From Ignavibacteria bacterium UBA2360 (GTDB lineage Bacteria; Bacteroidota; Ignavibacteria; Tepidaquicellales; OLB5): a DNA stretch of 58,189 bases. A program made the position numbers and the translations under genes. Positions 49,901 through 58,135 of the stretch are shown here, in pieces. Position 1 is the stretch's first letter. Each line of letters starts with the position of its first letter. The notes below the pieces were generated by a model. That model made no database searches and had not been told where the DNA came from. It saw nothing but the letters and a program-made list of their open reading frames with translations. The DNA lies in the NCBI GenBank assembly GCA_002344125.1, contig DDTQ01000009.1, positions 1 to 58,189 on the forward strand, written 5' to 3'.

Positions 49901-51244
49901 TTACAGCAAATTACTTGCCAGCTCGGCAAGTTCAGAGCGCTCGCCTTTGATCAGGTTCACATGCGCATAAAGATCCTGGCCTTTAAAATGCTCAATTAGA
50001 TACGTCAAACCGTTGGACTGCGAATCAAGATATGGATGATCTATCTGGTAAACATCACCCGTAAAAACGATCTTAGCTCCTTCGCCGACTCTGGTTATAA
50101 TAGTCTTTACTTCATGCGGCGTTAGATTCTGCGCTTCATCTACAATGAAAAATATGCGCTGCAGACTTCTGCCTCTTATATAACTTAACGGCTCAATAAC
50201 AAGCTTCTGATCTTTCACCATCTGCGTTATGAGCTGGTGCTGCTTTTCGGTTTCGCTGTATTGATCCTGTATGACCTTCAGGTTATCCCATAACGGCTGC
50301 ATGTACGGGGCGAGCTTTGATTCCACATCACCCGGCAGGTAACCAATATCTTTGTTGCTCAATGGAACAACGGGTCTTGCGATATATATCTGCCTGTAAT
50401 TCTTCTTTACGTTCAGTGCAGATGCGAGCGCAAGCAGGGTTTTACCGGTACCGGCTTTGCCTGTGATCGTCACGAGCGGAAGGTTGTGGTTTGTCAACGC
50501 GTCAATTGCGAAGGTCTGTTCCGCATTCCTCGGTTTAATGCCGTAAACGGGATTCTTATCAACCTTACGCAGTATCTGGTTCTTATTATCAATTGCAGCA
50601 AGAACGGAGTGGCTTGCGTTACGAAGAACGAGGTACTTGTTGGGAACCTGTTCGGTCTTTGACTTTTTTAATGTAGTCTTTATCGGAACTTCAAACGGCG
50701 GCTGGTAAAGCTTTTCGATCAGTTCATGACTGAAATTTTCAATGGTCTCTTTGCCGCTGTACAGCTCTTCTACATTTGTAATTTTATCGGTGGTATAATC
50801 TTCCGCCTGAACGCCAACAGCTTTGGCTTTCATTCTTAAATTAACATCTTTGCTTACCAGTATCACGCTGTGCTCGGGTTTCTTTTTTTGTATTTCATAA
50901 GCTGCGCTGAGTATCCTGTGATCCGGGGTATCTTCTTTGAATATCTCCCGAATCTCATCGCTCAAACCTTTGCTTAGCGCGATTGAAACTTTCCCTTTGC
51001 CCTTACCAAGCGGCACGCCGCCGTTGAAGAGGGCGGAGCCTGTGAGGCTATCAAGCTTGCGCGCGAATTCACGGGCGTTCAGGTTAATTACCTGGCTGCC
51101 GCGTTTGAAATGATCAAGCTCTTCGATAACTGTAATTGGTATGGCAATATCATGCTCCTTAAACTGGTTAATGCAGGTTGAGTCATGTAAAATTACATTG
51201 GTATCTAAAACGAAAGTTTTCTTGGGTGATTTGGTGTTTTTCAT
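49901..51244 (-). CDS. PhoH-family ATPase with N-terminal PIN domain
   Basis: 447 residues. The PIN domain (about 8-150) begins KTFVLDTNVILHDSTCINQF with the first acidic residue in LDTN; IEELDHFKRG and the later SKDVN hold further acidic positions typical of PIN RNases. The PhoH ATPase domain (about 240-445) has Walker A GKAGTGKT (about 258-270) and Walker B-like FFIVDEAQN. The fusion corresponds to YlaK/PhoH2-type proteins, whose characterised members are sequence-dependent RNases/helicases. Whether this one is an antitoxin-associated or housekeeping enzyme cannot be told; there is no adjacent small partner in the same operon. Confidence 0.93.
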   Translation of the reverse strand: MKNTKSPKKTFVLDTNVILHDSTCINQFKEHDIAIPITVIEELDHFKRGSQVINLNAREFARKLDSLTGSALFNGGVPLGKGKGKVSIALSKGLSDEIREIFKEDTPDHRILSAAYEIQKKKPEHSVILVSKDVNLRMKAKAVGVQAEDYTTDKITNVEELYSGKETIENFSHELIEKLYQPPFEVPIKTTLKKSKTEQVPNKYLVLRNASHSVLAAIDNKNQILRKVDKNPVYGIKPRNAEQTFAIDALTNHNLPLVTITGKAGTGKTLLALASALNVKKNYRQIYIARPVVPLSNKDIGYLPGDVESKLAPYMQPLWDNLKVIQDQYSETEKQHQLITQMVKDQKLVIEPLSYIRGRSLQRIFFIVDEAQNLTPHEVKTIITRVGEGAKIVFTGDVYQIDHPYLDSQSNGLTYLIEHFKGQDLYAHVNLIKGERSELAELASNLL

Positions 51245-51453
51245 CAGAATGTGGTTGGGAAGTTTTGCGGAAATATGTAAAATGTTAACAATGAGATATT
51301 TACCGGATCTCTTTTTTCAGCAGGGTAATATAGTATTGTATTTTGAGCGATATTCAAACTTATATCGCAAATATAATCAATATTTTAAAAATTATCTAAT
51401 TTAATAAAAATATAAAAGTTGTAGTTCTAATACAAAATTAACAAATAGTTGTA

Positions 51454-51534
51454 TCAGAACATTACTCTGATGAGTATTATTACGAAGATCAATACTGCGA
51501 TCAATATTATTATTTTCTGCTCTCTGGGTGACAT
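51454..51534 (-). CDS. Very small single-helix membrane protein (26 residues)
   Basis: The minus strand reads MSPREQKIIILI, continues as an uninterrupted Ile/Val/Leu helix and ends RVMF before TGA. A short charged head plus one transmembrane helix is typical of bacterial micro-membrane proteins. A TATATTTG -7 element (51542-51549) sits only 7 bases upstream of the ATG, so the mRNA would be nearly leaderless. It lies in an otherwise empty 415-base spacer between phoH and msrB. No homologue is recognised by eye. Confidence 0.5.
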   Translation of the reverse strand: MSPREQKIIILIAVLIFVIILIRVMF

Positions 51535-51659
51535 TGTGCTGCAAATATAATACCAATTTATTTCAGAAAATATTTACTTAAATTAACCAGTTTCCAGATC
51601 CCTGAAACAATATATCCCTTACATTTGTTTGTATTTAGGAATTAAGCAAAAATTAAAAA

Positions 51660-52187
51660 ATGAGTATATTAGCAGCGATATTTTCAGTTTTTATGCTGAT
51701 TGGCTGCGGCGAAAAGCCGGGCACAACAGCGGCAGTACAAGAGCAGCGGAATATTTCCAAAGAAACGGATTCAACAAACATTTGCGGAGAATTTAAACCG
51801 GTTATGAGTAAAGACGAGTTAAAAGAAAAGCTCACAGATGAGCAGTACAAAGTTACACAGGAAAAAGGGACTGAACGCCCTTTCAGCAATAAGTATTGGG
51901 ATAACCATGATGAAGGCAAGTATGCCTGCATAGTATGCGGCCAGGAGCTCTTCAGCAGTGATACCAAATTTGAATCCGGCACCGGCTGGCCAAGTTTCTT
52001 TAAGCCCATTAAGGATGAAAGTGTTAAAGAAGAAACTGATAACACGCTGGGAATGAAAAGAACTGAAGTAATATGCTCAAACTGCGGCGCGCATTTGGGG
52101 CATGTATTCGATGACGGTCCCTCCCCAACAAGATTAAGGTACTGCATGAACTCCGCCGCGCTGGATTTTAAGAAGAAGGATGAATAG
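51660..52187 (+). CDS. msrB: Peptide-methionine (R)-S-oxide reductase, lipoprotein form
   Basis: Repairs methionine-R-sulfoxide in proteins. 175 residues. N-terminal signal with lipobox LIGC (cysteine 16), implying a membrane-anchored enzyme outside the cytoplasm. The MsrB domain spans about 45-172: YKVTQEKGTERPFSNKYWDNHDEGKYACIVCG, FESGTGWPSFFKPI, and RTEVICSNCGAHLGHVFDDGP. The zinc ligands are the two CxxC pairs. The catalytic cysteine is C162 in RYCMNSAAL. A hairpin with T run follows at 52248. Confidence 0.95.
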   Translation: MSILAAIFSVFMLIGCGEKPGTTAAVQEQRNISKETDSTNICGEFKPVMSKDELKEKLTDEQYKVTQEKGTERPFSNKYWDNHDEGKYACIVCGQELFSSDTKFESGTGWPSFFKPIKDESVKEETDNTLGMKRTEVICSNCGAHLGHVFDDGPSPTRLRYCMNSAALDFKKKDE

Positions 52188-52196
52188 TGGTGTGGT

Positions 52197-52228
52197 TGAG
52201 TAGGTGAGTAGGTGAGTTGGTGAGTTGT
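52197..52228. repeat. Short tandem GAGT(A/T)GGT repeat
   Basis: About four 8-bp units, gagtaggt gagtaggt gagttggt gagttg, immediately after msrB. Confidence 0.75.
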
Positions 52229-52247
52229 TGTTGACAAAATAATGGTA

Positions 52248-52276
52248 GCACAGACATTCCTGTCTGTGCATTTTTA
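52248..52276 (+). terminator. Probable terminator of msrB
   Basis: Stem gcacagaca (52248-52256) / tgtctgtgc (52261-52269), loop ttcc, then atttttatt. Confidence 0.65.
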
Positions 52277-52308
52277 TTAATGGTATTGTTTGTTGAATAC
52301 TATTCCCT

Positions 52309-52360
52309 TTGCGAGGAGCTTTAGCGCAGTGCCCGCCAGTGGCGTGGAAGAAGCAATCTC
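52309..52360. repeat. TTGCGAGGAGC...AAGCAATCTC repeat
   Basis: Same ends as the copy at 35315-35343 with a longer interior (gcccgccagtggcg hairpin). Intergenic, between convergent msrB and yciI. Confidence 0.55.
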
Positions 52361-52436
52361 ATCAATAGAACGGATACTTTTCCAAACACATCAAATGTAA
52401 TGATATTGGCGCTGACACACTCAGTGCATTCTATAA

Positions 52437-52724
52437 CTACTTTCTTAACAAACTAACACGGTACGGAAATAACTCCGGCGATACTATACCTGATTTCACA
52501 GCTGGGTCATTCATCATGATTTCCCGGGCTTCATCTTCTGATTCAGTTTCTATTATAGTAATACCGAACTTGCCCGTAGTCTCGGGTCCCGCCAGGATCA
52601 ATTTGCCGGCTTCAAGCAATTCCTGCAAATACAAAAAATGCGTACCCATAATATTGCCTTCCTCTTCGGTCATAGTTTCCGCGAAGTTTTCTTTGTGGGG
52701 CCTGATAAAATAGATATATTGCAT
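52437..52724 (-). CDS. YciI-family protein
   Basis: 95-residue small alpha/beta protein of the YciI/DGPF-like fold. MQYIYFIRPHKENFAETMTEEE, then MGTHFLYLQELLEAGKLILAGPET, FGITIIETESEDEAREIMMNDPAVKSGIVSPELFPYRV. The His-Asp pair thought to form the active site in YciI-like proteins has a possible His in THFLYL and an Asp in NDPAV. Biochemical role unknown. Confidence 0.88.
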   Translation of the reverse strand: MQYIYFIRPHKENFAETMTEEEGNIMGTHFLYLQELLEAGKLILAGPETTGKFGITIIETESEDEAREIMMNDPAVKSGIVSPELFPYRVSLLRK

Positions 52725-52788
52725 ATTAATATGTTAGTCCAGATTAATATACTACATTTGGCAGGGGCTTTTTGAGGTCAGAAGAAAT

Positions 52789-52893
52789 CTACTTAAGGAA
52801 TCCGACATACAGCCCGACGAGAATTGCTGTCAATATAAGTATCCCGAAAAGTATGTAAAACTGGTTTGAGCTTCTTATCTTGTTAGGCAGCAT
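52789..52893 (-). CDS. 34-residue membrane peptide coupled to the trypsin-TPR gene
   Basis: The minus strand reads MLPNKIRSSNQFYILFGILI and continues as a hydrophobic helix to GLYVGFLK before TAG. Its ATG directly follows the TAA of the upstream protease gene (TAAATG), the arrangement of translational coupling. One transmembrane helix with a basic head. Possibly a subunit or modulator of the neighbouring exported protease, by context only. Confidence 0.5.
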   Translation of the reverse strand: MLPNKIRSSNQFYILFGILILTAILVGLYVGFLK

Positions 52894-54030
52894 TTATTTT
52901 GTTTTTTTATTGTTCGCTTCATCCTGCGCAATTTTGATCTTTACTTCAAGCTCGTTTTTGTAATCAGGATTTAATTCAACAGCCTTCTGCCAGTCGCTTA
53001 CAGCTTCGCTGTAGTTTTTCAAACGGAAATTGGCATACCCGCGGTTATAATAAATGTCATAGTTATCGGGCTCCTGCTCAATCGCTTTGTTATAATCAGC
53101 CAGCGCGTTTTTGTAATCTTTCAGCGAGTAATAACAATTCCCCCGGTAGAAGAATGACTCTGAAGTCTCGCTAGTTTGCAGCACAGTAGAAAAATCACTG
53201 ATAGCCTTTTTATATTCTTTTAGCTTAAATCTTGCGTAACCGCGTTTGTAATATGCGGTGGCATCACTTGAGAATTTTTCCAGGTATTTGGAAAAATATA
53301 CTTCAGCGTCATTATAATTTTTGCTCTCATTTGCCTGTGTGCCTATTTCGTAGTACTTAAAGGGATCAGAAACTTCAGTGTATTGGGTTTCGATTCCAAT
53401 CATAGTGTAGATATCATTGACTGGAATAGCAAAATACAGCGCGCCTTCATGCTGTCCGCTTACGCTTAGTCCAATTAGTTCACCCTTTGAGTTGAGCACA
53501 GCTCCGCCTGAAGAGCCATCAGTTATGGGACACGTCATCTGAATAAGCTTAACATTATTCTCATCGGTCCTGAAGCCGCTGACTATCCCTTCGGATATGG
53601 AATTTTCGTAACCTTCGGGTGAGCCTACTGCGTATATTCTTTGACCTGTTCTTAAACTGCTGCTTGAACCGTAGGGTATGGGGGTTAATGTTCTGTCATC
53701 TGTCTTTAGGAAAAGTATATCTTTTACTTCATCATACTTATAGATTGAAACGTTCTTAATTTCTTTGTTGTAATGCTTTATCTCAATCCGGTTGGCATCT
53801 TTGCAAACGTGGTGGTTGGTGACTATGAGTCCATCGCTGTTAATAACCACACCAGAGCCCTGGAACATATTCCCCAAGTTATCGTAAGCCAGAACCACCA
53901 CAACGGAATTATTGACCTTCTCGAAGATCTTATCGGGTGTCAGCTCTTCAGGTAAACCCTGCTGACCCTGCGTTCTTACGCACACCAGAATGAATAAAAG
54001 GGTGGATATTTTGAGATACTTAAGTAACAT
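52894..54030 (-). CDS. Exported trypsin-like serine protease with TPR repeats
   Basis: 378 residues: signal peptide about 1-23 (ending RTQGQQG). The S1C protease domain spans about 33-215 with catalytic triad H74 (TNHHV), D104 (DILFLKT) and S174 (GSSGGAV). TPR repeats fill about 225-365 (YEIGTQANESKNYNDAEVYFSKYLEKF, KRGYARFKLKEYKKAISDF, YNRGYANFRLKNYSEAVSDWQKAVEL). No PDZ domain, so it is not a DegP/HtrA homologue in architecture; TPRs probably supply the docking surface. Periplasmic or surface location inferred. Promoter at 54052-54080. Confidence 0.92.
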   Translation of the reverse strand: MLLKYLKISTLLFILVCVRTQGQQGLPEELTPDKIFEKVNNSVVVVLAYDNLGNMFQGSGVVINSDGLIVTNHHVCKDANRIEIKHYNKEIKNVSIYKYDEVKDILFLKTDDRTLTPIPYGSSSSLRTGQRIYAVGSPEGYENSISEGIVSGFRTDENNVKLIQMTCPITDGSSGGAVLNSKGELIGLSVSGQHEGALYFAIPVNDIYTMIGIETQYTEVSDPFKYYEIGTQANESKNYNDAEVYFSKYLEKFSSDATAYYKRGYARFKLKEYKKAISDFSTVLQTSETSESFFYRGNCYYSLKDYKNALADYNKAIEQEPDNYDIYYNRGYANFRLKNYSEAVSDWQKAVELNPDYKNELEVKIKIAQDEANNKKTK

Positions 54031-54051
54031 TAGCCTCCGTAACCGTTAGAG

Positions 54052-54080
54052 CAAATATAATGAAAATTGTTGATTTACAA
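54052..54080 (-). promoter_or_regulatory. Bacteroidota-type promoter of the trypsin-TPR gene
   Basis: On the minus strand TTG (54078-54080), 18-nt spacer, TATATTTG (54052-54059), 22 bases before the start codon. Confidence 0.6.
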
Positions 54081-54145
54081 ACAATAAAATAAATTCAATA
54101 TTTTAAATTGAGTAAAATTGTGTTATATTCGATACAACAAATTAC

Positions 54146-54277
54146 ATGAAAGCCTTAGTGTTAATATTACTTTTCGCCATTACATCACTCATATACAGTG
54201 AATCCGTTATAATTACAAAACCGCAATGCCGCGCAAAATGTTCTATTCCTGAAATGAAAATATCAGACTTAAACTAA
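54146..54277 (+). CDS. Small exported peptide (43 residues)
   Basis: MKALVLILLFAITSLIYSES is a plausible signal peptide, followed by a 23-residue tail with two cysteines (QCRAKC). It ends 10 bases before the next lipoprotein gene on the same strand. Weak ribosome-binding signals. May be a leader or a real secreted peptide. Confidence 0.45.
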   Translation: MKALVLILLFAITSLIYSESVIITKPQCRAKCSIPEMKISDLN

Positions 54278-54287
54278 AAATAAAACA

Positions 54288-54761
54288 ATGAAAATCTTAA
54301 AATTGAGTTTCATCCCTGTTGTACTTCTGGTAGTGTTTGTGGCTTCCTGTTCAGATGATGTTATAAAAGGCGGAAGCGGGGGAACGCTTATGATCGACCC
54401 AACAATAACGATCACTGACCAATTTGGCAACATGCTAGGCGGTGATACAACTGACTGGTGCGGCAGTTCAAGTACTTTTTTCGCGTTTAATGCTGCATAC
54501 CCTAATCCGGCAAATGATACCGTGAATTTCAGGTTCCAATTGCCTGAGCATGATACGATCAGTTTAATGTACCTGAAAACGAACGGAGATACTTCGGTTT
54601 TCGTAAGGGATCAAGTGCTGGCACCCGGTGTTTATTCAATGCAGTTTTCATCTTCTGCACATCTGATCTACAGCGGGGTATTCCGGTTCTTTATACGTTC
54701 AAAACGCTTTCCTTCCGGCGGTGATTACTGCAGGTATTACGGTGATGTTCAGTTCTATTAA
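54288..54761 (+). CDS. Lipoprotein with a T9SS-like beta domain
   Basis: 157 residues. Lipobox FVASC at about 17-21. The mature part contains FNAAYPNPANDTVNFRFQLPEHDTISLMYL and LAPGVYSMQFSSSAHLIYSGVFRFFI. This mirrors the PNP...T.I.F.LP and L..G.Y...W....SGVYFYRL layout of T9SS sorting domains but ends in SGGDYCRYYGDVQFY rather than the usual KKMVLLK. It may be a free-standing relative of the sorting-domain fold anchored by lipid. Function unknown. Confidence 0.75.
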   Translation: MKILKLSFIPVVLLVVFVASCSDDVIKGGSGGTLMIDPTITITDQFGNMLGGDTTDWCGSSSTFFAFNAAYPNPANDTVNFRFQLPEHDTISLMYLKTNGDTSVFVRDQVLAPGVYSMQFSSSAHLIYSGVFRFFIRSKRFPSGGDYCRYYGDVQFY

Positions 54762-54890
54762 GAATTATTAAGTAAACAGCTTGGTTTTAAGAGATTTGAA
54801 AATTAAATGTTCTGTTTTTGGTGTAATTTCGGGATATTTGTTTGCGAGCCTTAGTTAACTGTAATATAGTAAAGCACATTAATCCCTATC

Positions 54891-54921
54891 TTGACTATTT
54901 CTTAAAAAATCGCTAATTTTG
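54891..54921 (+). promoter_or_regulatory. Promoter of the rpsL-rpsG-fusA operon
   Basis: TTG (54891-54893), 20-nt spacer, TAATTTTG (54914-54921), a close match to the Bacteroidota consensus, about 108 bases before rpsL. The leader (54922-55028) is long enough for regulation; I see no clear structure. Confidence 0.6.
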
Positions 54922-55028
54922 TAGTTTCTAATAATAATGCCGCTCATCCAAAGTCAATGGCCACCACGCCAAAGGCAAATGAGTGCAGAAATTTATTTGG
55001 TAAATTAACACTAAGGTAGGAATATTAC

Positions 55029-55412
55029 GTGCCAACAATTAATCAGCTCGTCCGCAAGGGAAGAAAAGTTTTAAAGTTCAAAAGCAAATCACCGGCTCTT
55101 GAATCATCACCTCAAAAAAGAGGAGTATGTACAAGAGTATATACAACAACACCAAAGAAACCTAATTCAGCTTTAAGAAAAGTTGCGAGGGTACGTTTAA
55201 GCAACGGTATGGAAGTAACAGCATACATCCCCGGTGAAGGTCATAACCTTCAGGAGCACTCAATTGTTCTTATCCGCGGCGGAAGAGTAAAAGATCTTCC
55301 GGGTGTTCGTTATCATATTGTAAGAGGCGCGGTAGATTCAAGCGGTGTTGCCGATAGAAAACAGGCGCGTTCAAAATACGGCGCCAAGAAAACCAAAGCC
55401 GGCGGCAAATAA
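55029..55412 (+). CDS. rpsL: Ribosomal protein S12
   Basis: Small-subunit protein at the decoding centre. MPTINQLVRKGRK, the TPKKPNSALRKVARV segment and YIPGEGHNLQEHS are textbook S12. The lysine of KKPNSALRK that is changed in streptomycin-resistant mutants is the wild-type residue. The start codon is GTG. 127 residues is normal. First gene of rpsL-rpsG-fusA. Confidence 0.98.
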   Translation: MPTINQLVRKGRKVLKFKSKSPALESSPQKRGVCTRVYTTTPKKPNSALRKVARVRLSNGMEVTAYIPGEGHNLQEHSIVLIRGGRVKDLPGVRYHIVRGAVDSSGVADRKQARSKYGAKKTKAGGK

Positions 55413-55465
55413 ATTTACGCTTCATTTCCAAACGAAATAAAAATTAATTCTATATATAAAACGAT

Positions 55466-55933
55466 TTGAGAAAAAAAACAGCAAATAAAAGACGCAGAGG
55501 TACTGACAGAATTTATTCAGATGTACTTGTGAACAGGTTCATTAACTGTATAATGTATGACGGCCTGAAACAGAAGGCTGAAAGAGTTGTTTATGACGCG
55601 TTCGATATCATAAAAGAAAAACTTAACGCAGAGCCTGTTGAAATATTCAAGAAGGCTATTCACAATGTTGAGCCTTCACTTGAAGTTCGCTCAAGAAGAG
55701 TAGGCGGTTCAAACTACCAGGTTCCCACAGAAGTCAGACCTGAACGCAGAAAAGCGCTTGCTATAAAATGGATACTTACTTACGCAAGAGGCAAAGCCGG
55801 TAAATCAATGGCTGAAAAGCTGGCCGGTGAACTTATGTCTGCAGCGAACAACGAAGGCAGCGCTGTAAAAAAGAAAGAAGACGTTCACAGAATGGCTGAA
55901 GCCAACAAGGCTTTCGCGCATTTCAGATGGTAA
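55466..55933 (+). CDS. rpsG: Ribosomal protein S7
   Basis: Primary 16S-binding protein of the 30S head. Seen: LVNRFINCIMYDGLKQKAERVVYDAFDIIKE, NVEPSLEVRSRRVGGSNYQVPTEVRPERRKALAIKW, and the C-terminal KKEDVHRMAEANKAFAHFRW. 155 residues is standard. The apparent start is TTG at 55466, without a good ribosome-binding site; MRKKTANKRRRG fits the family N-terminus, so I accept it. Confidence 0.97.
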   Translation: MRKKTANKRRRGTDRIYSDVLVNRFINCIMYDGLKQKAERVVYDAFDIIKEKLNAEPVEIFKKAIHNVEPSLEVRSRRVGGSNYQVPTEVRPERRKALAIKWILTYARGKAGKSMAEKLAGELMSAANNEGSAVKKKEDVHRMAEANKAFAHFRW

Positions 55934-56038
55934 ATAAGCTCTTTAATAATATTGGGTCACCCGTTGTTATACCGATAGGTGATTGTTTTTAATGATACAC
56001 AATAAAAGTAAAAAAATAATAGAAAGCATATAGTTTTA

Positions 56039-58135
56039 ATGGCCAGAAAAGTAACACTAGAAAAGACAAGAAATATCGGTATCATGGCTCACATTGATGC
56101 CGGAAAGACCACGACTACAGAAAGGATCCTTTATTACACAGGACGTTTGCACAGGATGGGTGAGGTTCATGAAGGTGCGGCAACAATGGACTGGATGGAC
56201 CAGGAAAAAGAGCGCGGTATAACAATTACCAGCGCGGCTACAACATGTTTCTGGAAAGATCACAGGATCAATATTATTGATACACCGGGACACGTAGATT
56301 TTACCGCTGAAGTTGAGCGTTCATTGAGAGTTCTTGATGGCGCTGTTGCGCTTTTCTGCGCAGTTGGCGGCGTTGAACCGCAGTCTGAAACCGTATGGAG
56401 ACAGGCTGATAAATACGGCGTACCGAGGCTGGCTTTTGTAAATAAGATGGACAGAACAGGCGCTGATTTCTATCACGTGCTTGATATGATGAAAGAAAGG
56501 CTGAAAGCCAATGTTGTTCCCCTCCAGTTACCTATTGGTCAGGGCGAAATGTTCGTTGGACAGATCGATCTTATCAGGATGAAAGCTCTTATCTATAATG
56601 CCGATACTTTGGGGCAGACCTGGGAAGAACAGGAAATTCCTGCTTCGCTGGTAGAAAAAGCAAATGAGTATCGTCTTAAACTTCTTGAATCAGTCAGCGA
56701 AGTTGACGATACATTATTGAATAAGTTTTTAGACGGCCAGGAAATTACCGAAGCCGAGATCAAGAAAGTATTAAGAGAAGCTACTTTAAAGGTAAAGATC
56801 ATACCGGTTCTTTGCGGTTCTTCGTTTAAGAATAAGGGTGTGCAGACTTTACTCGATTCAGTTATTGATTATATGCCTACACCAAAGGATATCGGTGAGG
56901 TATGGGGTCACCATGTTCACACAGATGACCACATTACAAGAAATGTATCCGATGACGAGAAATTTTCATCGCTTGCATTCAAAATTATGACCGATCCTTT
57001 TGTCGGTAAGCTTACGTTCTTCAGAGTGTATTCAGGTGTTCTGAAATCCGGTTCTTATACCTATAATCCTGTTTCAGGAAAGAAGGAAAGAGTTGGCAGG
57101 CTTCTGCAGATGCACGCTAATCACCGTGAGGATATTGAAGAAGTTTATGCGGGCGATATAGCCGCAGCTATTGGTTTGAAAAATACCAAGACCGGCGATA
57201 CATTATGCGACGAAGGTGATCCTATCATTCTTGAAAGAATGACATTCCCTGAGCCGGTAATTTCTATTGCTATTGAGCCTAAAACCAAAGCTGACCAGGA
57301 TAGACTTTCTGAGTCACTTGGGAAGCTTGCAGATGAAGATCCAACTCTCCGCATTTCAACGAACGATGATACAGGGCAGACAATTCTGGCCGGTATGGGT
57401 GAGCTTCACCTTGAAATCATTGTTGACCGTTTGAAACGCGAGTTCAAAGTAGAGGCAAATATTGGTAAACCGCAGGTTGCTTACAAAGAAACCATTACCA
57501 AGAAGGTTGAGCAGGAAGGCAAGTTCATAAGGCAGTCCGGCGGTAAGGGTCAGTTTGGTCATGTTTGGATCACAATTGAGCCCAATGAAAAAGGTAAAGG
57601 ATTCATATTTGAAAATAAGATCGTTGGCGGTTCAATACCCAAAGAATTTATTAAGCCTGTTGAACAGGGAATTGAAGAAGCAATGAAGAACGGTGTTCTT
57701 GCGGGATATCCTGTTGAAGATGTTAAGGCTGTTCTGTTTGACGGTTCATTCCATGATGTTGACTCATCAGAAATGGCGTTTAAGATCGCAGGTTCTATGG
57801 CTTTTAAAGCGGGAGCTTTAAAAGCAGGTCCGGTAATACTTGAGCCTATTATGAAGGTTGAAGTTATTACGCCCGATGAATATATGGGTGATATAATGGG
57901 TGACTTAAGTTCACGCCGCGGTAAAATTGAAGGAATGACCCAGCGCGCTGACGCGCAGGTTATCCGCGCAATGGTTCCGCTTTCAGAGATGTTTGGTTAC
58001 GCTACATCTATGCGTTCTATGACACAGGGCAGAGCGCTTTATAATATGGAAACTTCACATTATGAAGAAGTGCCTAAGTCAATTGCAGAGCAGATAATTG
58101 AGAAGTTCAAAGGTAAAGAAACAGTCGGCGCTTAA
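56039..58135 (+). CDS. fusA: Elongation factor G
   Basis: Ribosomal translocase GTPase, 698 residues, full length. G1 AHIDAGKTT (about 17-25), switch I/G2 region RGITITSAATT, G3 DTPGHVDF, G4 NKMD, then domains II-V with SGGKGQFGHVWI and GSFHDVDSSEMAF (domain IV) and MGDIMGDLSSRRGKIEGM (domain V). The effector region lacks any change suggesting a specialised paralogue. Third gene of the str operon; the expected tuf gene would lie beyond the window end. Confidence 0.98.
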   Translation: MARKVTLEKTRNIGIMAHIDAGKTTTTERILYYTGRLHRMGEVHEGAATMDWMDQEKERGITITSAATTCFWKDHRINIIDTPGHVDFTAEVERSLRVLDGAVALFCAVGGVEPQSETVWRQADKYGVPRLAFVNKMDRTGADFYHVLDMMKERLKANVVPLQLPIGQGEMFVGQIDLIRMKALIYNADTLGQTWEEQEIPASLVEKANEYRLKLLESVSEVDDTLLNKFLDGQEITEAEIKKVLREATLKVKIIPVLCGSSFKNKGVQTLLDSVIDYMPTPKDIGEVWGHHVHTDDHITRNVSDDEKFSSLAFKIMTDPFVGKLTFFRVYSGVLKSGSYTYNPVSGKKERVGRLLQMHANHREDIEEVYAGDIAAAIGLKNTKTGDTLCDEGDPIILERMTFPEPVISIAIEPKTKADQDRLSESLGKLADEDPTLRISTNDDTGQTILAGMGELHLEIIVDRLKREFKVEANIGKPQVAYKETITKKVEQEGKFIRQSGGKGQFGHVWITIEPNEKGKGFIFENKIVGGSIPKEFIKPVEQGIEEAMKNGVLAGYPVEDVKAVLFDGSFHDVDSSEMAFKIAGSMAFKAGALKAGPVILEPIMKVEVITPDEYMGDIMGDLSSRRGKIEGMTQRADAQVIRAMVPLSEMFGYATSMRSMTQGRALYNMETSHYEEVPKSIAEQIIEKFKGKETVGA

